From an uncultured Paracoccaceae bacterium (GTDB lineage Bacteria; Pseudomonadota; Alphaproteobacteria; Rhodobacterales; Rhodobacteraceae): 64,000 nucleotides of DNA. The stretch lies in contig CALSNT010000020.1 of the NCBI GenBank assembly GCA_943787785.1, forward strand, positions 69,501 to 133,500. Direction: 5' to 3'. Shown one piece after another: positions 41,955-52,894 of the stretch. The notes under the pieces are model-generated. The model worked only from the letters and a program-made list of their open reading frames with translations, did not search any database and had not been told where the DNA came from. Positions within the stretch are counted from its first letter, which is position 1; every line of letters begins with the position of its first letter. Made by a program: the position numbers and the translations under genes.

Positions 41955-43010
41955 GAGCGTGTCTCTGCCTTTCAGATTCAGGATTCCCAGATTGGCTGCT
42001 ATGTGATTCCCTGCCCTTGAGGCAGATATGGGGGTTACAGATGGGCAAGCCACATCCAATAGAGCTGCGAACGCGTGTTGTCGCGTTTGTCGATGAGGGC
42101 CATGGTCATCGCGAGGCGGCGCGACATTTCCGGGTGTCACCGAAATTCGTGAACGACCTGATTAAACTGCGGCGTAAAACGGGATCACTTTTGCCGCGGC
42201 CTCAGGGCAATGGCGGCGGACATGGAAAGCTGGCCGGAGTGACCGGTTGGATCGACGCGCGCGTCACCGCCAAGGGCGAGATCACGCTGGATGAGTTGGT
42301 AGCTGAGCTGGCCGAGACCCACGGTATCGACGTTCATCGTGGCACTGTCTGGCGGGTTCTGCGTGGCCTCGGATTGACGCATAAAAAAAGACCTGCAGGC
42401 GCTGAACAGAAGCGCAAGGATGTTGCTGACCTGCGCCGCATCTGGATAATGAGACGCCAGCCCTTCATGGCCAACCATCTGGAAAGGCTGGCCTTCATCG
42501 ACGAAACCTCGGTCAAGATCAACATGGCCAAGACGACCGGCTGGGCACCGCGCGGGCAGCGTTTGGTCGACCATGCGCCGTTCGGGCACTGGCGCACCCA
42601 AACTTTTATCGGTGCCCTGCGTCATGACCGGCTGGATGCACCCTGGGTAATCGACGGGGCAATGAACGGCGAAATGTTTGATCGCTATGTCGAGACTCAA
42701 CTGGCCCCGACATTACGTGCAGGCGATGTCGTCATCCTCGACAACCTGTCCAGCCACAAAAACCCCAGTGCGGCCCGAACCCTGCGCGAGATCGGCGCAT
42801 GGTTCCTTTTTTTGCCGCCCTACAGTCCCGATCTGAACCCAATTGAAATGGCGTTCTCGAAACTTAAGGCACTCATCAGAAAGGCTGCGGCCCGAACATA
42901 CGAAGACCTCTGGCAAGCGGTCGGCCGGGTTTGCGATCTGTTCTCAGACGAGGAATGCTACAACTTCTTCAGAGCAGCAGGATATGAGGCCAATTAACTG
43001 CAACCCGCTC
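41955..43010 (+). mobile_element. IS630-family insertion sequence, apparently complete
   Basis: A 1,056-bp element bounded by TA dinucleotides at 41953-41954 and 43011-43012, the target duplication typical of IS630/Tc1-mariner elements. Its ends start GAGCGTGTCT on the left and, read inward from the right, GAGCGGGTTG, so the inverted repeats are short and imperfect. The single transposase gene lies inside. The insertion splits a ligase pseudogene, whose frame is restored when the element and one TA are removed. This fixes the ends to the base. Confidence 0.88.
42041..42997 (+). CDS. IS630-family transposase
   Basis: A 318-residue transposase with an N-terminal paired helix-turn-helix (residues 5-60 and 75-120) and a DDE catalytic core. 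The triad is Asp154 (AFIDETSVK), Asp234 (VILDNLSSHK) and Glu269 (PDLNPIEMAFSKLK). The spacing of 34 residues between the last two gives the DD34E signature of IS630. The ATG at 42041 begins MGKPHPIELRTRVVAFVDEG, the usual family N-terminus. An in-frame ATG at 41948 lies outside the element and is rejected. It is uninterrupted, so the element may still be able to move. Confidence 0.93.
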   Translation: MGKPHPIELRTRVVAFVDEGHGHREAARHFRVSPKFVNDLIKLRRKTGSLLPRPQGNGGGHGKLAGVTGWIDARVTAKGEITLDELVAELAETHGIDVHRGTVWRVLRGLGLTHKKRPAGAEQKRKDVADLRRIWIMRRQPFMANHLERLAFIDETSVKINMAKTTGWAPRGQRLVDHAPFGHWRTQTFIGALRHDRLDAPWVIDGAMNGEMFDRYVETQLAPTLRAGDVVILDNLSSHKNPSAARTLREIGAWFLFLPPYSPDLNPIEMAFSKLKALIRKAAARTYEDLWQAVGRVCDLFSDEECYNFFRAAGYEAN

Positions 43011-43520
43011 TAAGGGGCGGGGGCAAAATGCCCCGGTTACACGGGCCACCGGGAAGCGCGTTCTTATCGGACGTGATTTCAGGTCCTCGATGACCTCAGC
43101 CAAGAGGGCCGGTGCTACCAGAAGATATGTCGGGCAGTATCGCTGGATGGATGCCAGCAAGGCTGATGATGAATTTGCGGGTGCGTTGATCAATACGCCG
43201 CGGGCGGCCAGGGCAACCATACAATCAACGAACACCGGCAAACTGCCGCGTCCCGCTGTCAGCAGGAATCTCTTCTGTGTCGGGAAATAGGCGTCCTGAC
43301 TTTTGGTTCCTATCTGGTGCAAAATTGCGCGGGCGCTGAATTCGATCAACTTCGGACGACCAGTTGAGCCCGAAGAGGAAAAGATCGCCGAGAAATCCTG
43401 TGCGATGGTCAGCCCAAGCGATGATATCGGCTTTTTGGGTCGGAACCAGTCCTGGGAGACTGTCATGGTCGGAAGGCCATCTGAACCGCACCGGGTTTGC
43501 CGGAGGCTGATTTGTCTTAG

Positions 43521-43616
43521 TTACGCGGCCATATCTGATCTTTCCAGAGCTGCGTAGAAGTTGGCCTCGGCTTCTGCCAAAACAGGCACGGTCTGTGCAA
43601 TACTGGAATCGTTCAT
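43521..43616 (-). pseudogene. Truncated 5' end of an NTF2/SnoaL-like gene at a deletion scar
   Basis: A 31-codon reading frame, MNDSSIAQTVPVLAEAEANF then YAALERSDMAA and a stop. AAGGGAG lies before the ATG. The VLAEAEANFYAALERSD helix is typical of the first helix of SnoaL/NTF2-like small proteins. The frame stops exactly where homology to the ligase paralogue begins, so a deletion appears to have fused the first codons of this gene to the middle of the ligase gene. Family assignment from such a short piece is tentative. Confidence 0.45.
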
Positions 43617-43734
43617 AGTCGGTCTCCCTTGCGGTGTGGTTTGCGCAAAACCACTGTAGGGACCTGAGACACGGCTATGATCACCCGCTGAGCTATTTGA
43701 GGGCTACGCAGGCAATCATAGCCTCTACATCAAC

Positions 43735-44023
43735 GCCATTCCGAAGGTGTTACGGCCCGGAGTATGTCAGTGGCAGGCTGCAGAACTGGGCTGAAAACGC
43801 AGGGATAGGTTTGATCTACATAGAACCAGGCAAGCCACAATGGAACGCCCAAGTCGAACGCTACAATCGAACCGTCCGCAATGAATTGCTCGTACGATAT
43901 CACTTCAAAAGCATCGAGGAGGTGCAAGAACACGCAACGTGATGGCTATGGACATACAACCACGAAAGGCCAAACATGGGGATCGGTGGCGTGACGCCGA
44001 TACAGAAACTGAAAGCAGCTTAG
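43735..44023 (+). pseudogene. IS3-type transposase (integrase core) remnant
   Basis: The C-terminal part of an IS3-family OrfB. The pattern is YGPEYVSGRLQNWAENAGI, then IEPGKPQWNAQVERYNRTVR with the catalytic glutamate, and, after an in-frame TGA at 43940, WLWTYNHERPNMGIGGVTP up to a TAG at 44021. The N-terminal half and the first two catalytic aspartates are missing (CYGPEY replaces the expected DNGPEY), and there is the internal stop, so it is dead. Only 12 bases separate it from the IS256 target duplication. No matching left end is visible. Confidence 0.8.
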
Positions 44024-44035
44024 AATCTACTGACA

Positions 44036-44043
44036 AGCCCCTC
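44036..44043. repeat. IS256 target-site duplication, left copy
   Basis: AGCCCCTC, identical to 45381-45388 on the other side of the IS256 element. Eight bases is the usual duplication length for this family. Confidence 0.9.
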
Positions 44044-45380
44044 GAGTTATGCCCGAAAGTTGGTGATGGTCTGAAGTAGGCGGCATATCATGGCGGTGTT
44101 GAAGACGCCGTCAGTCTCAAAGAGAAAGGATATGCCACCATGGCTAAAACGACTGTTGTCCCGTTCGAACTGCCATCGGAATTTTCGCCGGATCCTCTGA
44201 CCGAGGTGATCCAGGTTGGGGCGAAGGAGCTGCTGCGCACGGCGGTCCAAGCTGAGGTTTCAGCGTTTATCGCCGAGCACGCGCACCTGCTGGACGATGA
44301 AGGCCGCCAGCGTCTGGTGCGGCACGGCTTTCTGTCCGAGCGCGAGATGATGACGGGAATCGGGACGGTCCCAGTGCAAGTGCCGCGCGTCCGTGATCGT
44401 GGGTCCAATGCGGATGGCGGCAAGATCAAGTTCCGCTCATCGCTGGTTCCGCCCTATCTGCGCAAAGCGAAGTCCGTCGAGGAGCTGTTGCCCTGGCTGT
44501 ACCTGAAAGGCATCTCGACGGGGGACTTCAGTGAGGCGCTGGCGGCGCTTCTCGGACCGGATGCCGAGGGGCTGTCGTCTTCGACCATCACGCGCCTGAA
44601 GGCGGCGTGGTGGGACGAATACGAGATCTGGCGCAAGCGTGATCTCACGGGCAAGCGCTACGTCTACGTCTGGGCGGATGGGGTTTACTTCACGCCGCGC
44701 CTGGACGGCGATCGTCAATGTATGTTGGTTATTATTGGTGCCGACGAATACGGCGAGAAGGACGTTCTGGCGATCGCCGACGGGTTCCGGGAGAACGCGG
44801 ACAGTTGGCGCGACCTGCTGAAGGGGCTGAAGAAGCGTGGCCTGACCGTGCCGCCGGAACTGGCCACCGGCGATGGTGCGCTCGGGTTTTGGACGGCGCT
44901 GCGCGATGTCTTTCCCGACACCCGGGAACAGCGCTGTTGGGTCCCCAAGACAGCGAACGTTCTGGGCGCCATGCCCATATCCTTGCACGAAAAGGCCAAG
45001 GCGGCCTTCGATCTCTTTGTCGAAACCTACGGCGTGAAATACGAGAAGGCCGTCGCCAAGCTGGTCAAGGACCGTGACGAACTGCTCGCCTTCTATGACT
45101 TCCCGGCCGAGCACTGGAAACACATCAGAACCACAAACCCAATCGAAAGCGTCTTTGCCACGGTCAGAAACCGCACCCGGAAAACCAAGAGCTGCCTGAA
45201 CCGCAAGACCGCGCTCGCCATGGTGTTCAGGTTGATGATGTCAGCGAAGAAGAAGTGGCGGAAGATCTCCGGGCCAAACCGTCTGCCCGAGGTCATTCAG
45301 CGACTTGAGTTCAAAGACGGGATCAAGCAAATTCAAACCGCCGCCTGATGACGGCCGTCACCAACTTTTGAGTATAGCTC
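44044..45380 (+). mobile_element. IS256-family insertion sequence, complete
   Basis: A 1,337-bp element with 26-bp imperfect terminal inverted repeats at 44044-44069 and 45355-45380. Both read inward as GAG(T/C)TAT(G/A)C(C/T)C and then (G/A)AAAGTTGGTGA(T/C)GG, with 21 of 26 positions matching. It is flanked by identical 8-bp target copies, so it arrived by transposition and its surroundings have not rearranged since. The transposase gene is intact. It lies in the gap between the IS3 remnant and the intact ligase gene and breaks no recognisable gene. Confidence 0.92.
44140..45348 (+). CDS. IS256-family transposase
   Basis: A 402-residue mutator-type transposase. The first catalytic aspartate is in YVYVWADGVYFTPRL, the second in ELATGDGALGFWTAL, and the conserved CWVPKTANVLGAMP block replaces the CxxH-type motif of the family. 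The late glutamate is in HIRTTNPIESVFATVRNRT. The gene has no internal stop and its length is that of active members. It starts 96 bases inside the left end and stops 32 bases from the right end. Confidence 0.93.
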   Translation: MAKTTVVPFELPSEFSPDPLTEVIQVGAKELLRTAVQAEVSAFIAEHAHLLDDEGRQRLVRHGFLSEREMMTGIGTVPVQVPRVRDRGSNADGGKIKFRSSLVPPYLRKAKSVEELLPWLYLKGISTGDFSEALAALLGPDAEGLSSSTITRLKAAWWDEYEIWRKRDLTGKRYVYVWADGVYFTPRLDGDRQCMLVIIGADEYGEKDVLAIADGFRENADSWRDLLKGLKKRGLTVPPELATGDGALGFWTALRDVFPDTREQRCWVPKTANVLGAMPISLHEKAKAAFDLFVETYGVKYEKAVAKLVKDRDELLAFYDFPAEHWKHIRTTNPIESVFATVRNRTRKTKSCLNRKTALAMVFRLMMSAKKKWRKISGPNRLPEVIQRLEFKDGIKQIQTAA

Positions 45381-45388
45381 AGCCCCTC
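45381..45388. repeat. IS256 target-site duplication, right copy
   Basis: AGCCCCTC, matching 44036-44043. It lies directly after the right inverted repeat of the element. Confidence 0.9.
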
Positions 45389-45477
45389 TTGAAATGGCTG
45401 GATTACCACCCCACTTCCTTTTGCCGTATTGCAGAATCAATTTGAAACTCACTTTTCCTTAGCGAATCAGGATCAAA

Positions 45478-47007
45478 TCAGGCATGCTTGGTTAGCGTCA
45501 CAAACAAAGGGACGTCCGCTTTCGGTCGAAATTGCTCTTGCAATGCGATCCTATCCACTTTTCCGGACGCCAATAATGGCAATTTTTCCAACTGTGTCAC
45601 TAGATGTACGGGGAACTCAAATTCTTTGGCAACGAGGTGCCAATTTGCAGATTCAAAATCCACAGCAACCGAACTCACCATTGCTGCGCAGATACGTTGA
45701 AATCCGTCTGGGGCTTCAACGCCAACAACGGCTACGGCTGAAACTCCTTTCATCGACAGCAAAGCTTCTTCCAAGAAGCTGGGATGCATTTTGTTGCCGC
45801 CAAAGTTAATAACAGCACTTGAGCGCCCAAATATTTCGAGGCTGCCGTCCTCCAGAATTGTGCCAGTGTCTCCGGTTGAAAACCAACCGTTGCTCAGGGG
45901 CGCAACAGTGACAGCTGTACTGCCCACATATTTTCCGGCCACAATCGGATCAACTTTTGCACGAATGGAACCAATCTCCCCTCGCTGAAGCTTGTTGCCA
46001 TCCTCATCAAATGCCGCAATTTCTACGCCTTGGACCGGATTTCCAACGCTACGGGGATTCGCTTCGGGACCCGACGCGGTCTTCCAAGCCATCCGGCCAA
46101 CTTCAGCCGCCCCGTAAGAGGTGACGACCACATCACACAACAGCCTAAGTGCATCCGCTTTGACCTTTGGCGGGCAGTAGGCGCCAGTTGCGCGAACGCA
46201 GTTCACGCGCGTATTGATAGGATTGAGTTCTAACAATTCAACCATTTCGGCCAGCATTGCCGGAGCTGCCAGAAAATAGTTCGGGCTATATTTCTGGATG
46301 GCGGTGAGCATTCCCTGTGCACTATGAACAGTCGCTCGTATCAGCAGGCCACCACTTTGTAGTGAGATCAGCGTATCAACAAAGCTAGAAAGCATCGCCG
46401 CATTGGTGGACAGTAGCAAGCGCTTGCTCTCTGAAAAGTACAAATGCTCACCCTTTGTTTTTACACGGTGAAAAACTGCATCGGCGCTGAATTCAATCAG
46501 CTTCGGCCGACCTGTCGAGCCGGATGACGGAAATATTACTGAGAAGTTTTGGGCAATCGAAAGTCCGCTGGTAGACACAGGCTTCTTTGGGGTGAACCAT
46601 TCCTGCTTGATCATTGTGGTTCGGAAAGCTGATTTTAGGTTTGGCTGATCCGTCAGAACCAGATCAAGATCAACGCCAAGCTCTTCATAGTTCGCCAAGT
46701 CTCGGCTATATGCGACGCGACAGCCGTTCATCATTAGCGCCAACGCCATGACAAGATTAACGTCTGGGTTCTTTGAGGCGACGCAGACACAGCGGCGGCC
46801 CTGAATTTTCTTAGCTCTGAAAACTTTCGACAGCGCGACAACGTTTCCTACAACGTCACTTAGCGTGGTGGATCCGCTGTCCGAGCAAATCGCCAAAAGT
46901 GACGAATGCGAATTTGCAAGCGCAATCAACTGCGAAAAAAAAGTCTTGTTGGACAGAAGCGCGCCGCCGGCATGCGGCTGATCTGTTAGGCTGGCTTTTT
47001 TTTTCAT
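45478..47007 (-). CDS. Stand-alone AMP-binding acyl/aryl-acid ligase
   Basis: A 509-residue adenylate-forming enzyme. The P-loop is SSGSTGRPK (residues 161-169). VTSYGAAEVGRMAWK follows, then the GWFSTGDTGTILEDGSLEIFGRS hinge and the catalytic lysine in LLASGKVDRIAL. It would activate a carboxylic acid as the acyl-AMP and pass it to CoA or to a carrier protein. The N-terminal 120 residues are divergent from FadD-type enzymes. No carrier protein, condensing enzyme or transporter is near, so the product is unknown. Codon use is AT-richer than in the flanking operons, which points to acquisition. The truncated paralogue at 41269-43512 shows the locus once held two copies. Confidence 0.85.
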   Translation of the reverse strand: MKKKASLTDQPHAGGALLSNKTFFSQLIALANSHSSLLAICSDSGSTTLSDVVGNVVALSKVFRAKKIQGRRCVCVASKNPDVNLVMALALMMNGCRVAYSRDLANYEELGVDLDLVLTDQPNLKSAFRTTMIKQEWFTPKKPVSTSGLSIAQNFSVIFPSSGSTGRPKLIEFSADAVFHRVKTKGEHLYFSESKRLLLSTNAAMLSSFVDTLISLQSGGLLIRATVHSAQGMLTAIQKYSPNYFLAAPAMLAEMVELLELNPINTRVNCVRATGAYCPPKVKADALRLLCDVVVTSYGAAEVGRMAWKTASGPEANPRSVGNPVQGVEIAAFDEDGNKLQRGEIGSIRAKVDPIVAGKYVGSTAVTVAPLSNGWFSTGDTGTILEDGSLEIFGRSSAVINFGGNKMHPSFLEEALLSMKGVSAVAVVGVEAPDGFQRICAAMVSSVAVDFESANWHLVAKEFEFPVHLVTQLEKLPLLASGKVDRIALQEQFRPKADVPLFVTLTKHA

Positions 47008-47069
47008 CCGAAGTTCTCAATACTCAGTAAACTAAAAAATGGCACAAACATGTAACGTCAACGAAGAAA

Positions 47070-47092
47070 GGGGCGGACCCTTCGGCCGCCCC
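47070..47092 (-). terminator. Rho-independent terminator after the porin gene
   Basis: Read on the minus strand, GGGGCGG and CCGCCCC form a 7-bp stem around a 9-base loop and are followed by TTTCTTCG. It lies 25 bases after the porin stop codon and would also insulate the ligase gene downstream. Confidence 0.75.
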
Positions 47093-47116
47093 TCTCCAAG
47101 TCCAATCTTTGCAAGA

Positions 47117-48005
47117 TCAGAACTTCATTGAGATACCAAAGTCATAGGCAGTTTCATCTACACTCTCGTTGTGTGCAATACCAGCCACAAGCGATGCGCC
47201 GCCGCCCAAATCATGGCTAGCACCTAGACCCCAGTCAGTACTTCCGTCTGTATCTGCCGCAAACACGGTGAACGTGGTCGCTCCGGTAGCCATCTCCGCA
47301 GATACCGCCCATTCTTCACCATCATCATCGGTATCGGTCATGATGCCGTGCAGTGCAACCGAGCCGACGTCTACGCCAACGCCAACAAATACACCGGTGT
47401 CGTCATCGTCGTCGCTTTCCACACCAAGGGCCACGTTGAATGTGCCCAGCATCGTATGCAACGCCCATCGCGAGGCCCTCACCGAGGTCTCCATCGCTCG
47501 TTCTCGTTGTCTACACTGAGATGGAACCCAAGCGCACCGGAGCTGTACGAATACAGAAGCGCCGGACCGTCGTCATCGCTGGGGCGTCGTTCAGATCATA
47601 GTTGACCTCATTTAGATCCCCTAAGCCGGTGAGGCCGACGCCCGAAACTTGACCAACTGCGGCGTTCGCAGCGGAGTCGACGTCGCCCATGGCCAGCGTG
47701 TGGCCGCCTTGGCTGATGAAGACTGAACCGGCGGTGCCGTCATCGGCGCCGCCAGCATCTGCAGCGCGGAAGCTAAAACCGAAGCCCAGACCACCGTCGG
47801 TTTCGCCCGCACCGTTGAACTGTACACGTGCACGGCTTGTGAACTTAAGACCATCGCCGTTGTCTTCGTTGATGACACCCATGCGAGCGTCGCCCGCCAG
47901 AGTGATCGAGTGATCATGCCCGGTGTCGGCCATGGTGAAATCTGCCGCGGCGGCTGCGCCGACCGACAGGACCAGAGCGGTCGATGCAAGTAGAGTAATT
48001 TTCAT
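47117..48005 (-). CDS. Outer membrane porin (frameshifted)
   Basis: About 290 residues when repaired. The N-terminus is MKITLLASTALVLSVGAAAAA, the signal peptide of Rhodobacterales porins. Alternating beta-strands follow (LKFTSRARVQFNGAGETDGGLGFGFSFRA, VFISQGGHTLAMGDVDSA). The C-terminus ends AYDFGISMKF with the terminal Phe needed for outer membrane insertion. Between 47440 and 47590 the frame changes about three times: DDDGPALLYSYSSGALGFHL, GDLGEGLAMGVAYDAG and TFNVALGVESDDDDDTG lie in different frames. These pieces make one plausible porin in order, so sequence errors are more likely than decay. It would form a general diffusion channel. It has a proper terminator. Confidence 0.82.
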
Positions 48006-48268
48006 TTTCCACGTCCCCTTTGAGGTTTTAACAAGTTGTTGCTATCGCGACAGGGGATTCTCTCCAAGAGCACCTTAATGATTTTCCGGATTCAACGCCC
48101 TTGTGCGACCCGTATGCAACACTATCGGGTCCAACACCTGCATTTTCGAGCAATATATGGCCGATTGCCGCCGATGGCGACACGAATTTGGCATATTCCT
48201 TAAGGCCTTGTTAGAGGGAATCGCCTCGGATACTAAGTTCTGGGCGCGACTGGTGGGAGGCTTATCAC

Positions 48269-48748
48269 ATGTTAAGGCAAATCGTTCTGGTGAGCGCGCT
48301 GACGGGAATCACCCTGGCTCCCGCGGCATGCGGCAAAGTGAGCCTGGGCGGCGGCGGGTTTGACGGCACAGCGGGCAAAACAAACAGCACGTCAGGAATT
48401 CGAAAATCTTCCATTCTCGATCTTTTGGAGAATAAGGACGATCCGAACACGACGATTGAAGTAAACAAGTACATCTGGCGCGCTGCTCAGCAGGTTTTGG
48501 ATTTCATGCCGATCCAGTCGGCTGACCCGTTCTCGGGCGTTCTGTCATACGGCTATGGCGTGCCGCCGGGATCCCAGACCGAATACCGCGCGACGGTTTT
48601 CGTCCAGGACCCCGCACTGGACGCGCGTGCTTTGTCCGTTGCCCTGGCCACCCGCCAGGGCCCGGCGGACCGCGCCACGATTCGCGCCATTGAGGATGCG
48701 ATCCTGACACGGGCGCGCCAGTTGCGGATTGCGGACGGGAAACTGTAG
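48269..48748 (+). CDS. DUF3576 family lipoprotein-like protein
   Basis: A 159-residue exported protein. The N-terminus (MLRQIVLVSALTGITLAPAAC) is a signal sequence ending in a probable lipid-anchored Cys21. The mature part fits DUF3576: SSILDLLENKDDPNTTIEVNKYIWRAAQQVLDFMP, SADPFSGVLSYGYG, TEYRATVFVQDPALDARALSVAL. GGGAGG precedes the ATG. In many alphaproteobacteria this gene stands directly before leuS, lptE and holA, as here; that placement suggests an envelope role near LPS assembly, but no function is established. Confidence 0.85.
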   Translation: MLRQIVLVSALTGITLAPAACGKVSLGGGGFDGTAGKTNSTSGIRKSSILDLLENKDDPNTTIEVNKYIWRAAQQVLDFMPIQSADPFSGVLSYGYGVPPGSQTEYRATVFVQDPALDARALSVALATRQGPADRATIRAIEDAILTRARQLRIADGKL

Positions 48749-48838
48749 GGCCGCAGCCCCTAGACCCTTCGTCGCCAACGACTTATCAGAAGCGCCGGGC
48801 CGAGGGGTCCGGCGTTTTGCTATACTAAGGACCGATCC

Positions 48839-51404
<2,566 letters not shown>

Positions 51405-51418
<14 letters not shown>

Positions 51419-51893
51419 CCGCCGCACGTTGCTTTTGTCGCTGACCGCACTGGCGGGCTGCGGGTTCACTCCTGCGCTGGCCCCGGGCGGGTCCGCCGAA
51501 GGGCTGCGTGGCTCTATCGCCGTGGACGCGCCTCCCGATCGGCAAACATTCCTTCTGGTGCAGCATCTCGAACAACGCCTCGGCAAACCCAACGGGGCCA
51601 GCTATCGCCTCGCCGCGGATCTGAGCATCAGCGAGCGCGGGATTGGCCGCGACCCCGACTACAACACCACCCGCCGTCAGCTGACCGGCACCCTAACCTA
51701 TCGACTGTATGCGATGGGAAGTGAGACTGAGGTTGCTAGCGGCAGAGTATCAAACTTTGTCGGCTATGGCTCCACTGGCAACACGGTGGTGACTCTGTCG
51801 GCAGAATCGGATGCCCGGGGTCGCCTGATGGTCATACTCGCCGATCAATTGGTCACCCGACTGATCGCCACCGCGCCAGACTGGCGGGCATGA
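51405..51893 (+). CDS. lptE: LPS-assembly lipoprotein LptE
   Basis: A 162-residue outer-membrane lipoprotein that plugs the LptD barrel and helps deliver LPS to the cell surface. The signal sequence ends in TALAGC with the lipidated Cys19. The mature protein is short and beta-rich ([36 protein letters not shown]), as in alphaproteobacterial LptE proteins, which are weakly conserved. The identification rests mainly on the lipobox, size and the leuS-lptE-holA gene order. Its start overlaps leuS by 14 bases, and its stop overlaps the holA start (ATGA at 51890-51893). Confidence 0.82.
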
Positions 51894-52892
51894 AGCTTTC
51901 CACCCGCGACGCTTCCGCCTATTTCGCCAAACCTGATCCGAGCAAGACCGGCATTCTGATCTATGGCGGTGACGCAATGCGCGTGGCGTTGAAACGTCAG
52001 CAGGTGATTGCCGCTTTGATCGGCCCGAATGGCGACGATGAAATGCGCCTGACCCGCATTCCCGGAGGTGATCTGCGCGGCGATCCGGCCCAATTGATCG
52101 ACGCGATCAAGGCGCAGGGGTTCTTTCCCGGCCCGCGCGTTGCTTTTGTCGAGGACGCCAACGAGTTCGCCGCCCCGGCCATTCTTGCCAGCCCTGGACG
52201 ATTGGACCGCTGGCGATGCGCAGATCGTCGTCACCGGCGGAGCGCTGAAGCCGACCTCGAAACTGCGCAAGGCGTTCGAGGGGCACGCCGACGCCTATGC
52301 CGTCGGCATCTATGATGACCCACCCAGCCGGGACGAAATTGCGGCCATGCTGAAGGACGCCGGACTTGGCGCGCTGGACCGGGACGCCGAATCGGCGCTG
52401 AACGCTCTGGCCGGCGAGCTTGACCCCGGCGATTTCCGCCAGACTGTCGAGAAGATCGGCCTCTATAAGCTGAATGACTCCACCACGCTGACCACCGAGG
52501 AAATCGCCGCCCTCGCCCCGGCTTCTGCCGAAGCCGAGATCGACGCGGTGCTGAATGCCGCCGCCGAAGCACGCTCGGACCAGATCGGCCCGCTTCTGGC
52601 GCGGCTGGAAGCGCAGGGCACCACGCCGGTCAGCTTGTCGATTGGCGCTGCCCGCCATTTTCGCGCCCTGCACGGCGCTGCGGTCGACCCGGCGCGTGGA
52701 CTGGGCCGCGTGCCTTGGAAAGCGCGCGAGCGGATGCAGCGCCAGGCAAACGCCTGGGGGATGCACCGGCTGGAACGGGCGATGGCCACGCTGGTCGAGA
52801 CGGATTTGACGCTGCGCTCAGCCTCGCATGCGCCGCCGATGGCCGTGATTGAACGGACCTTCATCCGCCTCGCCATGATGGCCCCGCGCTGA
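51890..52892 (+). CDS. holA: DNA polymerase III subunit delta HolA (one frameshift)
   Basis: About 334 residues after repair. HolA is the clamp-loader subunit that opens the beta sliding clamp. The N-terminal AAA-like domain is recognisable from ILIYGGDAMRVALKRQQVIAAL, followed by RIPGGDLRGDPAQLIDAIKAQGFFPGPRVAFVEDA. The frame breaks near 52190; the rest follows as LDDWTAGDAQIVVTGGALKPTSKLRK, then DRDAESALNALAGELDPGDFRQTVEKIGLY and the C-terminal collar domain. One base change restores the gene, and holA is essential, so an error is likely. The GST-type gene follows two bases after the stop. Confidence 0.87.
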
Positions 52893-52894
52893 CC

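Larger units (their letters stand above)
41269..43512 (-). pseudogene. Acyl/aryl-CoA ligase pseudogene, 5'-truncated and split by IS630
   Basis: Remains of an AMP-binding ligase that is a close paralogue of the gene at 45478-47007. The 3' part (41269-41954) has ITSYGATEVARIAWK, GWFPTGDIGRV and the LATGKIDKLAL lysine motif. The 5' part (43013 to about 43512) has the P-loop SSGSTGRPKLIEF. The IS630 element sits between them. Removing the element with one TA copy restores an open frame through ARVTGAFCPRPLIKDAKDYL, aligned with the paralogue. Roughly the first 117 residues are missing: homology stops near 43512, and one more frame change lies near 43470. The gene was thus already truncated, or was truncated separately from the IS insertion. 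Confidence 0.88.

Noticed and set aside
43617-43660. GTGGTTT and AAACCAC inverted repeat near 43636-43654 as an IS end or operator
   Set aside because: Seven-base arms without a matching partner end or target duplication; it may simply be a regulatory dyad of the lost NTF2-like gene.
41269-47007. Composite transposon bounded by IS630 and IS256
   Set aside because: The two elements belong to different families and IS256 has its own flanking duplication, so each arrived alone.
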